64,000 nt of DNA from JALYXS01 sp051003795 (lineage in GTDB: Bacteria > Acidobacteriota > Terriglobia > Bryobacterales > Bryobacteraceae), in contig JBPCKZ010000191.1 of NCBI GenBank assembly GCA_051003795.1, positions 1 to 64,000 of the forward strand, in the 5' to 3' direction. This document shows positions 25,460-33,923 of the stretch, in pieces; position 1 is the stretch's first letter, and each line of letters starts with the position of its first letter. Both the position numbers and the translations under genes were made by a program. The notes beneath the pieces are model-generated. The model saw only the letters and a list, made by a program, of their open reading frames with translations. It did no database searches and was not told where the DNA came from.

Positions 25460-28400
25460 CTATGCCCAAGCGCGGCGTAGTTTCCAGAATATTCCGGCCG
25501 CCACAATCGCCGCGGCGGCCGCCATCGCTGCCGGCACCCTGGGGGTGCGCGCGAGAGTCGTGGAGCGCCTTTCCGGCATCGGCCCCGACGGGCCATTCGG
25601 ACCTTCTTGAATCGCCATCTGTAATACCTGGGCGAAGTGAAGGGCGTGCCTGTCCGTTTCCTGCAAGATCATTTCGCGGCAACTAAATCCGTCGGTAACA
25701 ATCAGCTCGTCGCAGGGCGCCTTTCGCACGGCGGGGAGCAGCACCCGTTCTCCGCAATCCAGACCGACTTGGTAATGATCCGCCTCGTATCCAAACGATC
25801 CCGCCATGCCGCAGCAGCCGGAATCGGGCAGTTCGCAATCCACTCCCGCTTTCTTTAATAGATCGACTTCGGTTTGAAAATGAAGTAAGGACTTGTGATG
25901 ACAATGCCCGTGCACCATCGCCTTGCGCTGAAGCTTCGGCGGTTGGTAATCCTTCACCTTATCGCGAAGAAACTCGCTCAATATATAACTTTGGTTACCA
26001 AGACGCTTGGCGTCGTCATCGCCATACAGCAGATTAGTCAACTCATCGCGGAACACGCTCATGCAACTGGGTTCCAGGCCCACGATCGGGACTCCATTGC
26101 GAATGGGTTCGCGCAATGTCTCAATGATTTCGCGAGGCAGGCCTTTGGCGGTATCGAGCATTCCATAATCGTATAGGGGCCTCCCGCAGCACAGGCTCCG
26201 TTTCGGCACGCGCACCTGATATCCGGCATGTTCGAGAACCTCGACCGCCGCCTGGGCGACCGCCGGCGTGAAGTGGTTGTTGAACGTGTCGGCCCATAAG
26301 ATCACCGGCGGCTTGCCTTCGTTCCGGATGCCGCGCCGGGCAAACCAGTCCTTGAATGTTTCGGGGGCGAACGGCGGAATATGCCGTTTTTGAGAGTAAC
26401 CAGCCGCCAGTTTCATCAGGGTGCTCAGCCCCGGCGTTTGCGTGAAAAAGTTCGCCACAGTGGGCATCTTCGCGGCCAGCCGCGACCACCAATAGATCAA
26501 CCCGGACGCGTACGCATGCCGGGGACGGAGCCGCCGCTCGTAGTAGTGCGATAAGAACTCCGACTTATATGTCGCCATATCCACTTGCACGGGACAGTCG
26601 TGCTTACAGCCCTTGCAGGATAAGCACAGGTCGAGCGCTTCCCTGACTTCATCGCTGTGCCAGCCGTCTTTCACCACTTCGCCGCGAATCATTTCATTCA
26701 GCAGGCGCGCGCGGCCGCGGGTTAAATGTTTCTCTTCGCGGGTCGCCATGTAGCTGGGGCACATCACTTCGTCGCCGCTCTCATGGCGGCGGCATGCGCC
26801 CGTCCCGACGCACCGGTCGCTTGCGTACGCGAAGCTGTGGTGGTCGTCCGGAAAATGGAAATGCGTTTTCACTTGCCGCAAGTCGTAATTTTTTCCCTCG
26901 CGAAGGTTTTCGTCCACGCGATACGGGTCGATCACTTTACCCGGGTTCATCTTCCGTTCCGGGTCCCAGATCTGTTTGAACTCGCGAAAGGCTTCAATGA
27001 TTTCCGGGCTGAACATCCGCGCCAACAACTCGCCGCGCGCTTGACCGTCGCCGTGTTCGCCTGAAAGCGACCCTTTGTAACTAACCACCAGATCGGAAGC
27101 TTCCTCCAGGAAGTGCCGCCAGATCTTCAGGCCGTCGGCGGTCCGCAGATCGAACGTGAGCCGCGTGTGAACGCATCCTTGACCGAAGTGGCCATACAGC
27201 GGGCCGACGTAGTTGTACTTATCCATCAGCTTCTTGAAATCGCGTAGATAAGCCCCGAGCTTGCCGGGAGGGACCGATGCATCTTCCCAGCCTTCATGAT
27301 TTTCCGGCATGTCCGGAACCTTGGCGCTGGCGCCGAGGCCCTCTTCGCGCAGATGCCACACAAGCTTCTTTTCGGCCGGGTTGTCGAAAAGCTTCATCGC
27401 AGGCGGATTGCCGAGTTTTTTGAAGTCGTCCATGCACTTGCGCGCGTTGGCGTCGGCCTCGGCCTTATCTTTGCCGCCGAACTCGACCAGCAGCCACGCA
27501 TCTCCTTCCGGCATGATGTTCATGTTCGGCGGATGCATTCTTTTCTTCTTCATGTACTCGATAAAAGTGTCGTCGAGCGCTTCGAGTCCGATCGGGCCGA
27601 ACTTCGCCGGCTCGACGACGTTGTCGGCCGCTTCGAAAATGTTCTTGTACCCGAAGACCAGCAGCGAACGCACCGGCGGATTGTAGACGAGCTTGGTTTT
27701 CGCTTCCAGCAGCAGCACGCAGGTGCATTCCGTTCCCACCAGAGCCTTCGCCACATGGAAGCCCTGTTCCGGCAGTAGCGCCGGAAGATTGAACCGGATA
27801 CGCGGCGGGGAATCATCGGGAATTCTTTGCGAATCCGGTCGGCGTATTTGTCGCGGAGCGCTTTCAGGCGGGCGTAGATTTCCCCCTTGCGCGCCCGCCC
27901 TCGCCAATGATCCGCTTCAGATCCTGGTCGCTCGTCGCGCCCACCGTCATGCGGGTTCCGTCGTAAGTGACGACGTCGAGTTCGTCGATGTTGTCCACCG
28001 TTTCCCCCGCCATCACCGAGTGAATGCCGCAGGAATTATTGCCGATCATGCCGCCCAGCGTGTTGCGGGCATGCGTTGCCGGATCGGGTCCGAACGTCAG
28101 GCCGCGCTTGCCGGCCGCCTTCCGCAATTCATCGAGCACGATTCCCGGTTCCACGCGCGCGTAGCCTTGCTCCGGTTTCATCTCGACGATGCGGTTCATG
28201 TATTTCGAAAAATCGAGCAGCACGGCGACGTTCACCGTCTGGCCCGGAATGCCCGTTCCGCCGCCGCGAGCGACGATCGGGACGCCTTGCCGGCGGCATG
28301 CGGCGAGAGTATGCAAAACATCGTCCGCGTCTAGAGGGAGTACCACGCCTATGGGGATCATGCGATAGTTGCCGGCGTCCGATGCGTACATGCCGCGGTC

Positions 28401-28580
28401 GCCATTGCCAAAGCGGACTTCGCCTTTCATGCCGGAGCGGAGTTCCCGTTCGAGTGACGCCACGTCCACCGTCATGGTGGACGTGGTGCCCGTTTGCATC
28501 CGGTTATCGATATGCGTGGGCGGAGTCTTGACCGTGATTTGAACGATGGAATCGTGAATTTGCTTTTCGATGGTAGGCAT
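25460..28580 (-). pseudogene. FAD-linked oxidase/Fe-S dehydrogenase (GlcD-GlpC type) with two frameshifts
   Basis: Together the fragments give a protein of about 1039 residues: FAD-binding domain (RRQGVPIVARGGGTGIPGQT, GGMIGNNSCGIHS), oxidase C-terminal domain, Fe-S motifs (CLSCKGCKHDCPVQVDMATY), two CCG-type domains (LCCGRPLYDYG, DSGCCGMAGSFG) and a C-terminal membrane helix after residue ~1000. Relatives oxidise D-lactate, D-2-hydroxyglutarate or glycolate. The frame starting at 28580 (site AAGGAA) ends at 27864 after GEGGRARGKSTPA. The expected continuation KGEIYARLKALRDKYAD lies in a second frame, and FNLPALLPEQGFHV onwards lies in a third. A 2-base insertion near 27893 and a one-base deletion near 27807 would explain this. 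It could be a recent pseudogene or consensus error. Confidence 0.85.
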
Positions 28581-28607
28581 AAGCGTTTCCTTTGAGTCCT
28601 GGGTTAT

Positions 28608-28674
28608 ATGTGGCGCACGCAAGAGCGCCACATCCTAGCGAGGTCTTCGACCTCAAACCGACAAGCGAAAGCTT
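28608..28674 (+). other. Three consecutive hairpins in the divergent intergenic region
   Basis: The 116-base gap between the dehydrogenase start and the next gene holds three perfect short stems: ATGTGGCGC/GCGCCACAT (28608-28616 with 28625-28633, loop 8), GAGGTC/GACCTC (28640-28645 with 28649-28654) and AAGC-GAAA-GCTT (28663-28674, a GNRA-type tetraloop). They would be in the leader of the + strand gene at 28697, whose ATG lacks a good ribosome-binding site. They could be a structured leader, an operator array or the edge of a mobile gene. Confidence 0.55.
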
Positions 28675-28696
28675 CGGGATTCCGTAGAATCTCGGT

Positions 28697-30292
28697 ATGG
28701 CGAAGATTCCGGAATTATTAGATGGACACGTCACGCTGGAGGTGGAGTGTCTGGATCGACTGTACCTGAACGGGTATATCGGCGGATTGGCGACACCGGG
28801 TGGACTGGTGACGTTCATGCGGGTGCAGTTGGGCAAGCCGATTCCATCTCCTGTGGTGCTGGGTCAGGTAACGGAGAAGTTCCGAGACGCGGTTAAGGCG
28901 CAGGCGGAGCGGCAGCAGATTCCGGTTTATCAGTTTCAGCACAAAGAGCGAAAAGACGATATTGCCAACGATTTCCGCCGGAAGAGAGGCGTGCGGGACC
29001 AGATCGTCTTCATCGGCGTTGCGCAGGAGAAGGCGAAAGCGTTCAATGGCGTGAAGGTGAACGGCCAGTTTCAGTTCAATCGCGACAAGACCGTCTACGT
29101 CAACCATTACTACTTCTACATCGACGACGAGGATTTCGGGCCACTGTTTATCAAGGTGTGCAGCTATGCGCCCTGGGGAATCAAGCTCTGCATCAACGGT
29201 CATGAGTGGGCGAAACGCCAACTGGACAAACGCGGGATCGGTTACGAGGCGCTCGATAACGGATTCCTTTCCTGCGCCGAACCGGAGAAGTTGCAGCAGA
29301 TCTGCGATTCACTGGGACCGGAGCAGATCGAACGAATGTTTCGAAAGTGGCTGAAGCGGATTCCGCTGCCGCTGTGCCCGGAGCATCGGCAGGCAGGTTA
29401 CGACTGGGATCTATCGATCTGGCAGATGGAAGTGAGCCTGACGCAGATCTTCGACCGGCCGCTGCGCGGGCGGGAGTTCTTTGAAGAGGTCATCCGCGAC
29501 AACCTGGATCTGGGGCGGCCGGACCGCGTGCAGCTGATCTTCGACCGGGTGGTGACAAAGAAAACGCCCGGCGAGTTCAAAACACGCGTGATTCAGGACG
29601 GCGTGCATCCGAGTCTGCACATCAGCTACAAGAACTTCGGCCTGAAGCAGTACTTCAAAGAAGGACGCGGGTGCCGGACGGAGGGGACTTTCAGAAACCC
29701 GAACGACTTTGGAGTCAACAAGGGCTTATCCAACCTGCCGTACCTGCAGAAAATCGGACGACAGATCAATCGGCGTCTGCTGGATGTCGAACGCGTCAGC
29801 CACAACAGCGGTCTGAGCGGCGACAGCATCCAAAGGGTGGTGCAACCGACCGTCACTGACGACGGTGAGAAGGCGCCTGCATTGAAGTTCGGTCAACCTC
29901 GGGTCATGGCCCTGTTCCTTGCCCTGACCCTGTTCCAGCATCTGATCAATGGTTTCCACAATCGCGATCTGCGGGATCTCGTCACCGATCTGCTCGGCGT
30001 CACCGCCGGCGAATACACGGCCAGCCAGATGACGTACGACCTGCGGCGGCTGCGGCTCAAAGGTCTGATCTTCAGACCACCCGGCAGCAACCGCTACTTC
30101 GTAACGCCGTACGGATGGAAAGTCGCCCGCCTGTTTTCGCGACTCGAAGCTCGCGTCTTCCGGCCGGCTATCGCTATGTTCACCAGCAACGATGCGGTCC
30201 TGCCGTTTCCTCTCCGCGCTTCCCTCGACCGCGTAGACAACCAGCTGGATCAACTGATCTATCAGGCCTTCCCACAAACTAAGGCTTCCTGA
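28697..30292 (+). CDS. Conserved protein of unknown function with C-terminal winged-helix-like segment
   Basis: 531 residues, soluble, no signal peptide or membrane helix, rich in aromatic and basic residues. I do not recognise a named domain. It looks strongly conserved in character: phrases such as YVNHYYFYIDDEDFGPLFIK, CSYAPWGIKLCINGHEWAKR and GVHPSLHISYKNFGLKQYF. The C-terminal 130 residues include QMTYDLRRLRLKGLIFRP and NRYFVTPYGWKVARLFSRLE, which look like a winged-helix DNA- or RNA-binding module. From memory, near-identical proteins occur sporadically in distant phyla, which would suggest horizontal spread, but no search was possible. Hairpins lie on both sides, with no transposase motif or terminal repeats. 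Confidence 0.75.
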   Translation: MAKIPELLDGHVTLEVECLDRLYLNGYIGGLATPGGLVTFMRVQLGKPIPSPVVLGQVTEKFRDAVKAQAERQQIPVYQFQHKERKDDIANDFRRKRGVRDQIVFIGVAQEKAKAFNGVKVNGQFQFNRDKTVYVNHYYFYIDDEDFGPLFIKVCSYAPWGIKLCINGHEWAKRQLDKRGIGYEALDNGFLSCAEPEKLQQICDSLGPEQIERMFRKWLKRIPLPLCPEHRQAGYDWDLSIWQMEVSLTQIFDRPLRGREFFEEVIRDNLDLGRPDRVQLIFDRVVTKKTPGEFKTRVIQDGVHPSLHISYKNFGLKQYFKEGRGCRTEGTFRNPNDFGVNKGLSNLPYLQKIGRQINRRLLDVERVSHNSGLSGDSIQRVVQPTVTDDGEKAPALKFGQPRVMALFLALTLFQHLINGFHNRDLRDLVTDLLGVTAGEYTASQMTYDLRRLRLKGLIFRPPGSNRYFVTPYGWKVARLFSRLEARVFRPAIAMFTSNDAVLPFPLRASLDRVDNQLDQLIYQAFPQTKAS

Positions 30293-30298
30293 AACCTC

Positions 30299-30326
30299 CA
30301 GATCTTGCCTCTTTTGTTAAGATCTG
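30299..30326 (+). terminator. Hairpin just after the unknown gene
   Basis: CAGATCTT (30299-30306) and AAGATCTG (30319-30326) form a perfect 8-base stem beginning 7 bases after the stop codon at 30292. The 12-base loop is T-rich (GCCTCTTTTGTT), and a smaller TCTGA/TCAGA pair overlaps it. There is no T-run after the stem, so it is a weak or factor-assisted terminator candidate at best. Confidence 0.4.
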
Positions 30327-30394
30327 ACTTACATCAGACGGCTAGTACCTGGGCCTACCCTGACGGATTTGTCCTAGCGGCACGGCAAACTTTC

Positions 30395-31537
30395 ATGAAG
30401 AAGATCGATCTTGTGTTCTTCGACGCGGGCGGCGGACATCGTAGCGCGGCCAACGCGCTGAACCACGCAATCGAGCGGCAGGGTCTCCCGTGGGAGGTGC
30501 GCCTGGTCAATCTTCAGGAAATTCTGGATTCTCTCGATATCTTCCGTAAACTGACCGGCGTTCGAATGGAAGATATTTACAACCTGATCCTTAAGAAAGG
30601 CTGGACGCTTGGGTCCCCGCAAGCGACGCGCCTGATGCAAGGGATCATCCGGATATACCATCCGGCGCAGGTTCGCGTGCTTAAGGAATTTTGGCGGGAT
30701 CGCGGATCCGGCCTGGTTGTTTCCGTCATCCCGAATTTCAACCGGGCGCTGCTCCAGAGCTTGCCGGGGGGCACCCCGATGGTAACGATTTTGACGGATA
30801 TGGCCGACTATCCGCCTCATTTTTGGATCGAGCGGCAGCCGCAGTATTTGATTTGCGGCACGGCCCGGGCGGTTGCGCAAGCGAGCGTCGCCGGGCACCC
30901 GCCGGACAGGGTGTTCCGGACCTCCGGGATGATTTTGCACCCTCGATTTTACGAACCCGTCGAGATGGATCGGGCCGCGGAAAGGCGGCGGCTCGGCCTC
31001 GAGCCCGATCTTCCAACCGGCCTGGTGCTGTTTGGAGGGCATGGATCGGGCGTCATGCTTGACATTGCCAGGAGGTTGCAGGCTTGCAAGCTGAAGTTGC
31101 AATTGATTCCGGTTTGCGGGCATAGCAAGAAACTGGCCCAAGCTTTGCGCCGCGTTACTGGGCCGGCGCCCATGTATATCGAGGGGTTCACGAAGGAGAT
31201 CCCCTACTTCATGGCGCTCGCCGATTTCTTTATCGGCAAGCCCGGCCCGGGCAGCATTAGCGAAGCGCTCGCGATGAAGCTGCCCGTGATTGTGGAACGG
31301 AATGCCTGGACGTTGCCACAGGAGCGTTACAACGCCGATTGGATTCAGGAGCGCGGAGTGGGGCTGGTACTGCCCAATTTCCGGACGATTGCGACGGCCG
31401 TGGAGCAATTGTTGCAGCCGGAGAGCTATGCGGGTTTCCGACGGAACATCGCGGGCCTGGAGAACCGCGCCGTTTTTGAGATTCCGGGGATTTTGAAGAA
31501 GATTCTGGAAAGGGAGGCGAACGATCGAGAGCGATAA
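30395..31537 (+). CDS. MGDG-synthase/MurG-like GT28 glycosyltransferase
   Basis: 380 residues from ATG 30395. The N-terminus KKIDLVFFDAGGGHRSAANAL has the GGGH motif of monogalactosyldiacylglycerol-synthase-like enzymes (family GT28, GT-B fold). The C-terminal half has GLVLFGGHGSGVMLDIAR, IEGFTKEIPYFMALADFFIG and KPGPGSISEALAMKLPVIVE, the donor-binding G-S-E-A region. These enzymes add a sugar from UDP-Gal, UDP-Glc or UDP-GlcNAc to diacylglycerol or other lipids on the cytoplasmic face. A glycolipid-forming role is likely; the donor is not decidable. The upstream frame is open to 30305 but the family match starts at this ATG. Confidence 0.86.
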   Translation: MKKIDLVFFDAGGGHRSAANALNHAIERQGLPWEVRLVNLQEILDSLDIFRKLTGVRMEDIYNLILKKGWTLGSPQATRLMQGIIRIYHPAQVRVLKEFWRDRGSGLVVSVIPNFNRALLQSLPGGTPMVTILTDMADYPPHFWIERQPQYLICGTARAVAQASVAGHPPDRVFRTSGMILHPRFYEPVEMDRAAERRRLGLEPDLPTGLVLFGGHGSGVMLDIARRLQACKLKLQLIPVCGHSKKLAQALRRVTGPAPMYIEGFTKEIPYFMALADFFIGKPGPGSISEALAMKLPVIVERNAWTLPQERYNADWIQERGVGLVLPNFRTIATAVEQLLQPESYAGFRRNIAGLENRAVFEIPGILKKILEREANDRER

Positions 31538-31561
31538 CGGGGCGCCTAACTGCAGGTCCCG

Positions 31562-32467
31562 TCAGATGGCAAGCAGGAATTTATTGAACCAGGCGATCGT
31601 TCGCGTCCATGCGTCACATGCCGCCGCCGGATCGTACGACGGTCCGGTATCGTTGTGAAATGCGTGGCCAACGCCTTGGTAGATATGAAATCCGAACGTC
31701 TTCTGCTTGCCGATCATGGCGGTGATCGCGTCGGGCATGCGGAGCGTCAGGCTTCGGTCCAACTCGGCATAGTGTCCCAGGATCGGCGCCGATATGGCGT
31801 CGATCTGCGCTATCGCCGGCGGCACCCCGTAAAACGAAACAGCGGCGGCTAGTTCCGGAAGATTGGCCGCCAGGTCCCAGACATTCCCTCCGCCTGCGCA
31901 GAACCCAACCGTGCCGATCCGGTCGAATTGCACGAATGGAAGGTGCTTCAGGAAGTCCAAAGCGGAAATGAGGTCCGAGCGGCGCTGGTCCTGCGTGGTT
32001 TGAGCGTAAGCTGCCTGTTGTTGCACGGGATCCGTGAACTGCGCGGTCCCGCCCTGCCTCGACAGCAGATCTACCCCTAGAGCCACGAAGCCGGCCCGCG
32101 CGGTTCGCCGCGTCACGTCGCGGATGTGCTCCACCAGCCCGCGATTTTCGTGGATGACGATCACGGCGGGTGTCGAATCCCGCAACAATTGGCCCGGCCG
32201 CGACAAATAACCAAGCACCGGACCCGCTTCACCGGGAAATGAGACATCCCCGGAAACCAGATCGGGCGCGTCAGCGGGGACGCTGGCGTCCACGGGGCAA
32301 GTCGTTTGAGCCGTCGCATTCGATAGGCCGAACTCGCCCAGTATCCCGATCGCCGCGGCCGCGCTTCCCGTTTGAAGCGTCAGCCGCCGAATGATTTCGC
32401 GACGGCTGAACGCGCCATCCACGTACAGGTGAACCAAGTTTTCAATCGCGCCGGGTTTGTCGTACAT
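31562..32467 (-). CDS. Dienelactone hydrolase family protein
   Basis: 301 residues. The first 50 include a twin-arginine-like SRREIIRRLTLQTGSAAAAI segment, suggesting export, possibly by Tat, although the pair is far from the N-terminus. The alpha/beta hydrolase core has a cysteine nucleophile in GFCAGGGNVW, an Asp in YAELDRSL and a His in GVGHAFHND, the Cys-Asp-His triad of dienelactone hydrolases. VIVIHENRGLVEHIRD is the usual oxyanion-side strand. These enzymes open enol-lactones or other esters. It ends 25 bases from the convergent glycosyltransferase and sits 6 bases downstream of the CxxCH protein on the same strand, so those two may share a transcript. Confidence 0.87.
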   Translation of the reverse strand: MYDKPGAIENLVHLYVDGAFSRREIIRRLTLQTGSAAAAIGILGEFGLSNATAQTTCPVDASVPADAPDLVSGDVSFPGEAGPVLGYLSRPGQLLRDSTPAVIVIHENRGLVEHIRDVTRRTARAGFVALGVDLLSRQGGTAQFTDPVQQQAAYAQTTQDQRRSDLISALDFLKHLPFVQFDRIGTVGFCAGGGNVWDLAANLPELAAAVSFYGVPPAIAQIDAISAPILGHYAELDRSLTLRMPDAITAMIGKQKTFGFHIYQGVGHAFHNDTGPSYDPAAACDAWTRTIAWFNKFLLAI

Positions 32468-32473
32468 AAAAAT

Positions 32474-33811
32474 TTAATTCTTGATTGGGATGGTAGCGCC
32501 GTCTTGCGTCTTAAGCCCGCCAATTGTAAGTGAAATTGGAATGTCGCCATCGGGCGTCCCGGCTGGGATGCGGATATTCGCCTGGTAAAGCCCGCTGATC
32601 GATCCCGGCGAGAGACCCGCATAAAGCAAGTCGGCCGGCGCGAGAGTAGTTCCGCCGACCATCACGGTAGGCGTTGCCGTGGTTTTCGCAATCGCGGTCG
32701 CTACATCGCCCGACTGGAGCGCCGGGTCGGTTGGCCCGCAACCCGTCAAATACACAGTTACGATGTCGCCCGCCTTCGCGGGCTTGGCGCCGGGCACGAC
32801 GGACGGATCGGCAACTAAGTTTACGGTGTTCGCAAATTGGGCCGCAATGCTTTTGCTATTCAGAGTAAAGAACCCCGGCGCGACGGCTGTAAATTGCACG
32901 CTCGCCGCGTCGCTCGCCGATTGATTATCGCGGTCGGGATTCAGGATCACCTTGACGGAAACCGGCCCCAGGCTCGCCGTGGTAGGAGCTTGCACATTGA
33001 TTTGATCCGGCCGCACGAAAGAAAGCGGAACGCGTTTTCCGTCGATCTCAACCGCAACGCAGGCCAGTTGTTTCGGGAACGAATTATTCGCAATGTCTGC
33101 CGAACCGGCGGCCTTGCTGCTCCCGGCGGCGGCTAAGTTCTGGCCGAAAATGGTGGCCATGGTGTTAGACGCCATCGTGGGCTGGAAGGATGCCCCGTTG
33201 AGCACCCCGGATATCGTGGGCTTTCCCGTTAAACTGCATTTGGCGCTCGAGATGGTCTTGGATGTGGTGTAGATCCGGTCGCCCGTGAGATTGCGGTCGC
33301 CGTTGGCCGCGTTGCCGGCGGCATAGAGAATGATGTCGCCAACGTCGCCCGCCGGTGGCGTCCAATCCACCTGAAACGTGAAGCCCGCGCCGGGATCGGT
33401 GAAGGGCGCGTCTTTGTGCTCGGGAAATTCGAGTGCGCCATTGCACGGCGCGTCGTGGGCTGGGTTCGAATTGCACCGGACTCGCACGACGTCGTTTGGC
33501 GCAAACGTCCCAGCCTGCTTCGTTTGATCGCTGACCAGACGGGCCGTGATCTGGAAGCCCCATCGCATCGCCGCGGGGTGCATCACGGTGACCTTGATGG
33601 TTTGCGCCGCCCCGGGCGTGTATGCGCCCGCGTCGATCGTAACGCTGCCGCTCGGATCCGAATTAGCCGCGCCGAAAGTCGAATGGCAGACGCTGCAATT
33701 CATGCCTCCATCGACCGGCGCTCCGGTTCGCATGATCGGAGGCCCGCTGCTGAATGCAAATAAGAGCACCGGAATGCCGGCGAGAATCGAGTAGGCGATT
33801 TTCTTGATCAT
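32474..33811 (-). CDS. Secreted choice-of-anchor-V type protein with CxxCH and Solibacter-type C-terminal domain
   Basis: 445 residues with signal peptide (MIKKIAYSILAGIPVLLFAF). Soon after it stands GAPVDGGMNCSVCHSTFG, a single heme-c-type CxxCH, in front of a Reeler-like beta-sandwich (about residues 50-190, ending DIILYAAGNAANGDRN). The C-terminal 250 residues (TISGVLNGASFQPTMASNTM, IFGQNLA, VNVQAPTTASLGPVSVKV) are the domain so common at the ends of Solibacter secreted proteins. A periplasmic or surface electron-transfer role is plausible from the heme motif but not shown. It is divergent from the octaheme cytochrome gene across 112 bases, and this pairing suggests a shared respiratory role. 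Confidence 0.8.
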   Translation of the reverse strand: MIKKIAYSILAGIPVLLFAFSSGPPIMRTGAPVDGGMNCSVCHSTFGAANSDPSGSVTIDAGAYTPGAAQTIKVTVMHPAAMRWGFQITARLVSDQTKQAGTFAPNDVVRVRCNSNPAHDAPCNGALEFPEHKDAPFTDPGAGFTFQVDWTPPAGDVGDIILYAAGNAANGDRNLTGDRIYTTSKTISSAKCSLTGKPTISGVLNGASFQPTMASNTMATIFGQNLAAAGSSKAAGSADIANNSFPKQLACVAVEIDGKRVPLSFVRPDQINVQAPTTASLGPVSVKVILNPDRDNQSASDAASVQFTAVAPGFFTLNSKSIAAQFANTVNLVADPSVVPGAKPAKAGDIVTVYLTGCGPTDPALQSGDVATAIAKTTATPTVMVGGTTLAPADLLYAGLSPGSISGLYQANIRIPAGTPDGDIPISLTIGGLKTQDGATIPIKN

Positions 33812-33865
33812 TAGTTTTCTCCGCCTTTGAATAGTATGCTACGGCTCCCGGCAAATTATCCGCAT

Positions 33866-33884
33866 GTTGTAAAAGAGTTGTAAA
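33866..33884 (+). promoter_or_regulatory. Direct repeat GTTGTAAA with 11-base period
   Basis: GTTGTAAA occurs at 33866-33873 and again at 33877-33884 in the 112-base divergent region between the CxxCH protein and the octaheme cytochrome. An 11-base repeat puts both copies on one face of the helix, the pattern bound by OmpR/PhoB-type response regulators. It is a candidate only; no -35/-10 pair is clear around it. Confidence 0.3.
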
Positions 33885-33923
33885 TTCACCGCCGCGTGGC
33901 AGTTGAATGAGTATGATTATCAC

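Noticed and set aside
25460..27907. TTG at 27907 as start of a separate 815-residue protein
   Set aside because: The first 35 residues from that TTG do not match the family, while the expected sequence is found in other frames; it is the product of frameshifts.
31562..32467. Cys nucleophile as possible selenocysteine site
   Set aside because: The codon is TGC and the frame is intact; an ordinary dienelactone hydrolase.
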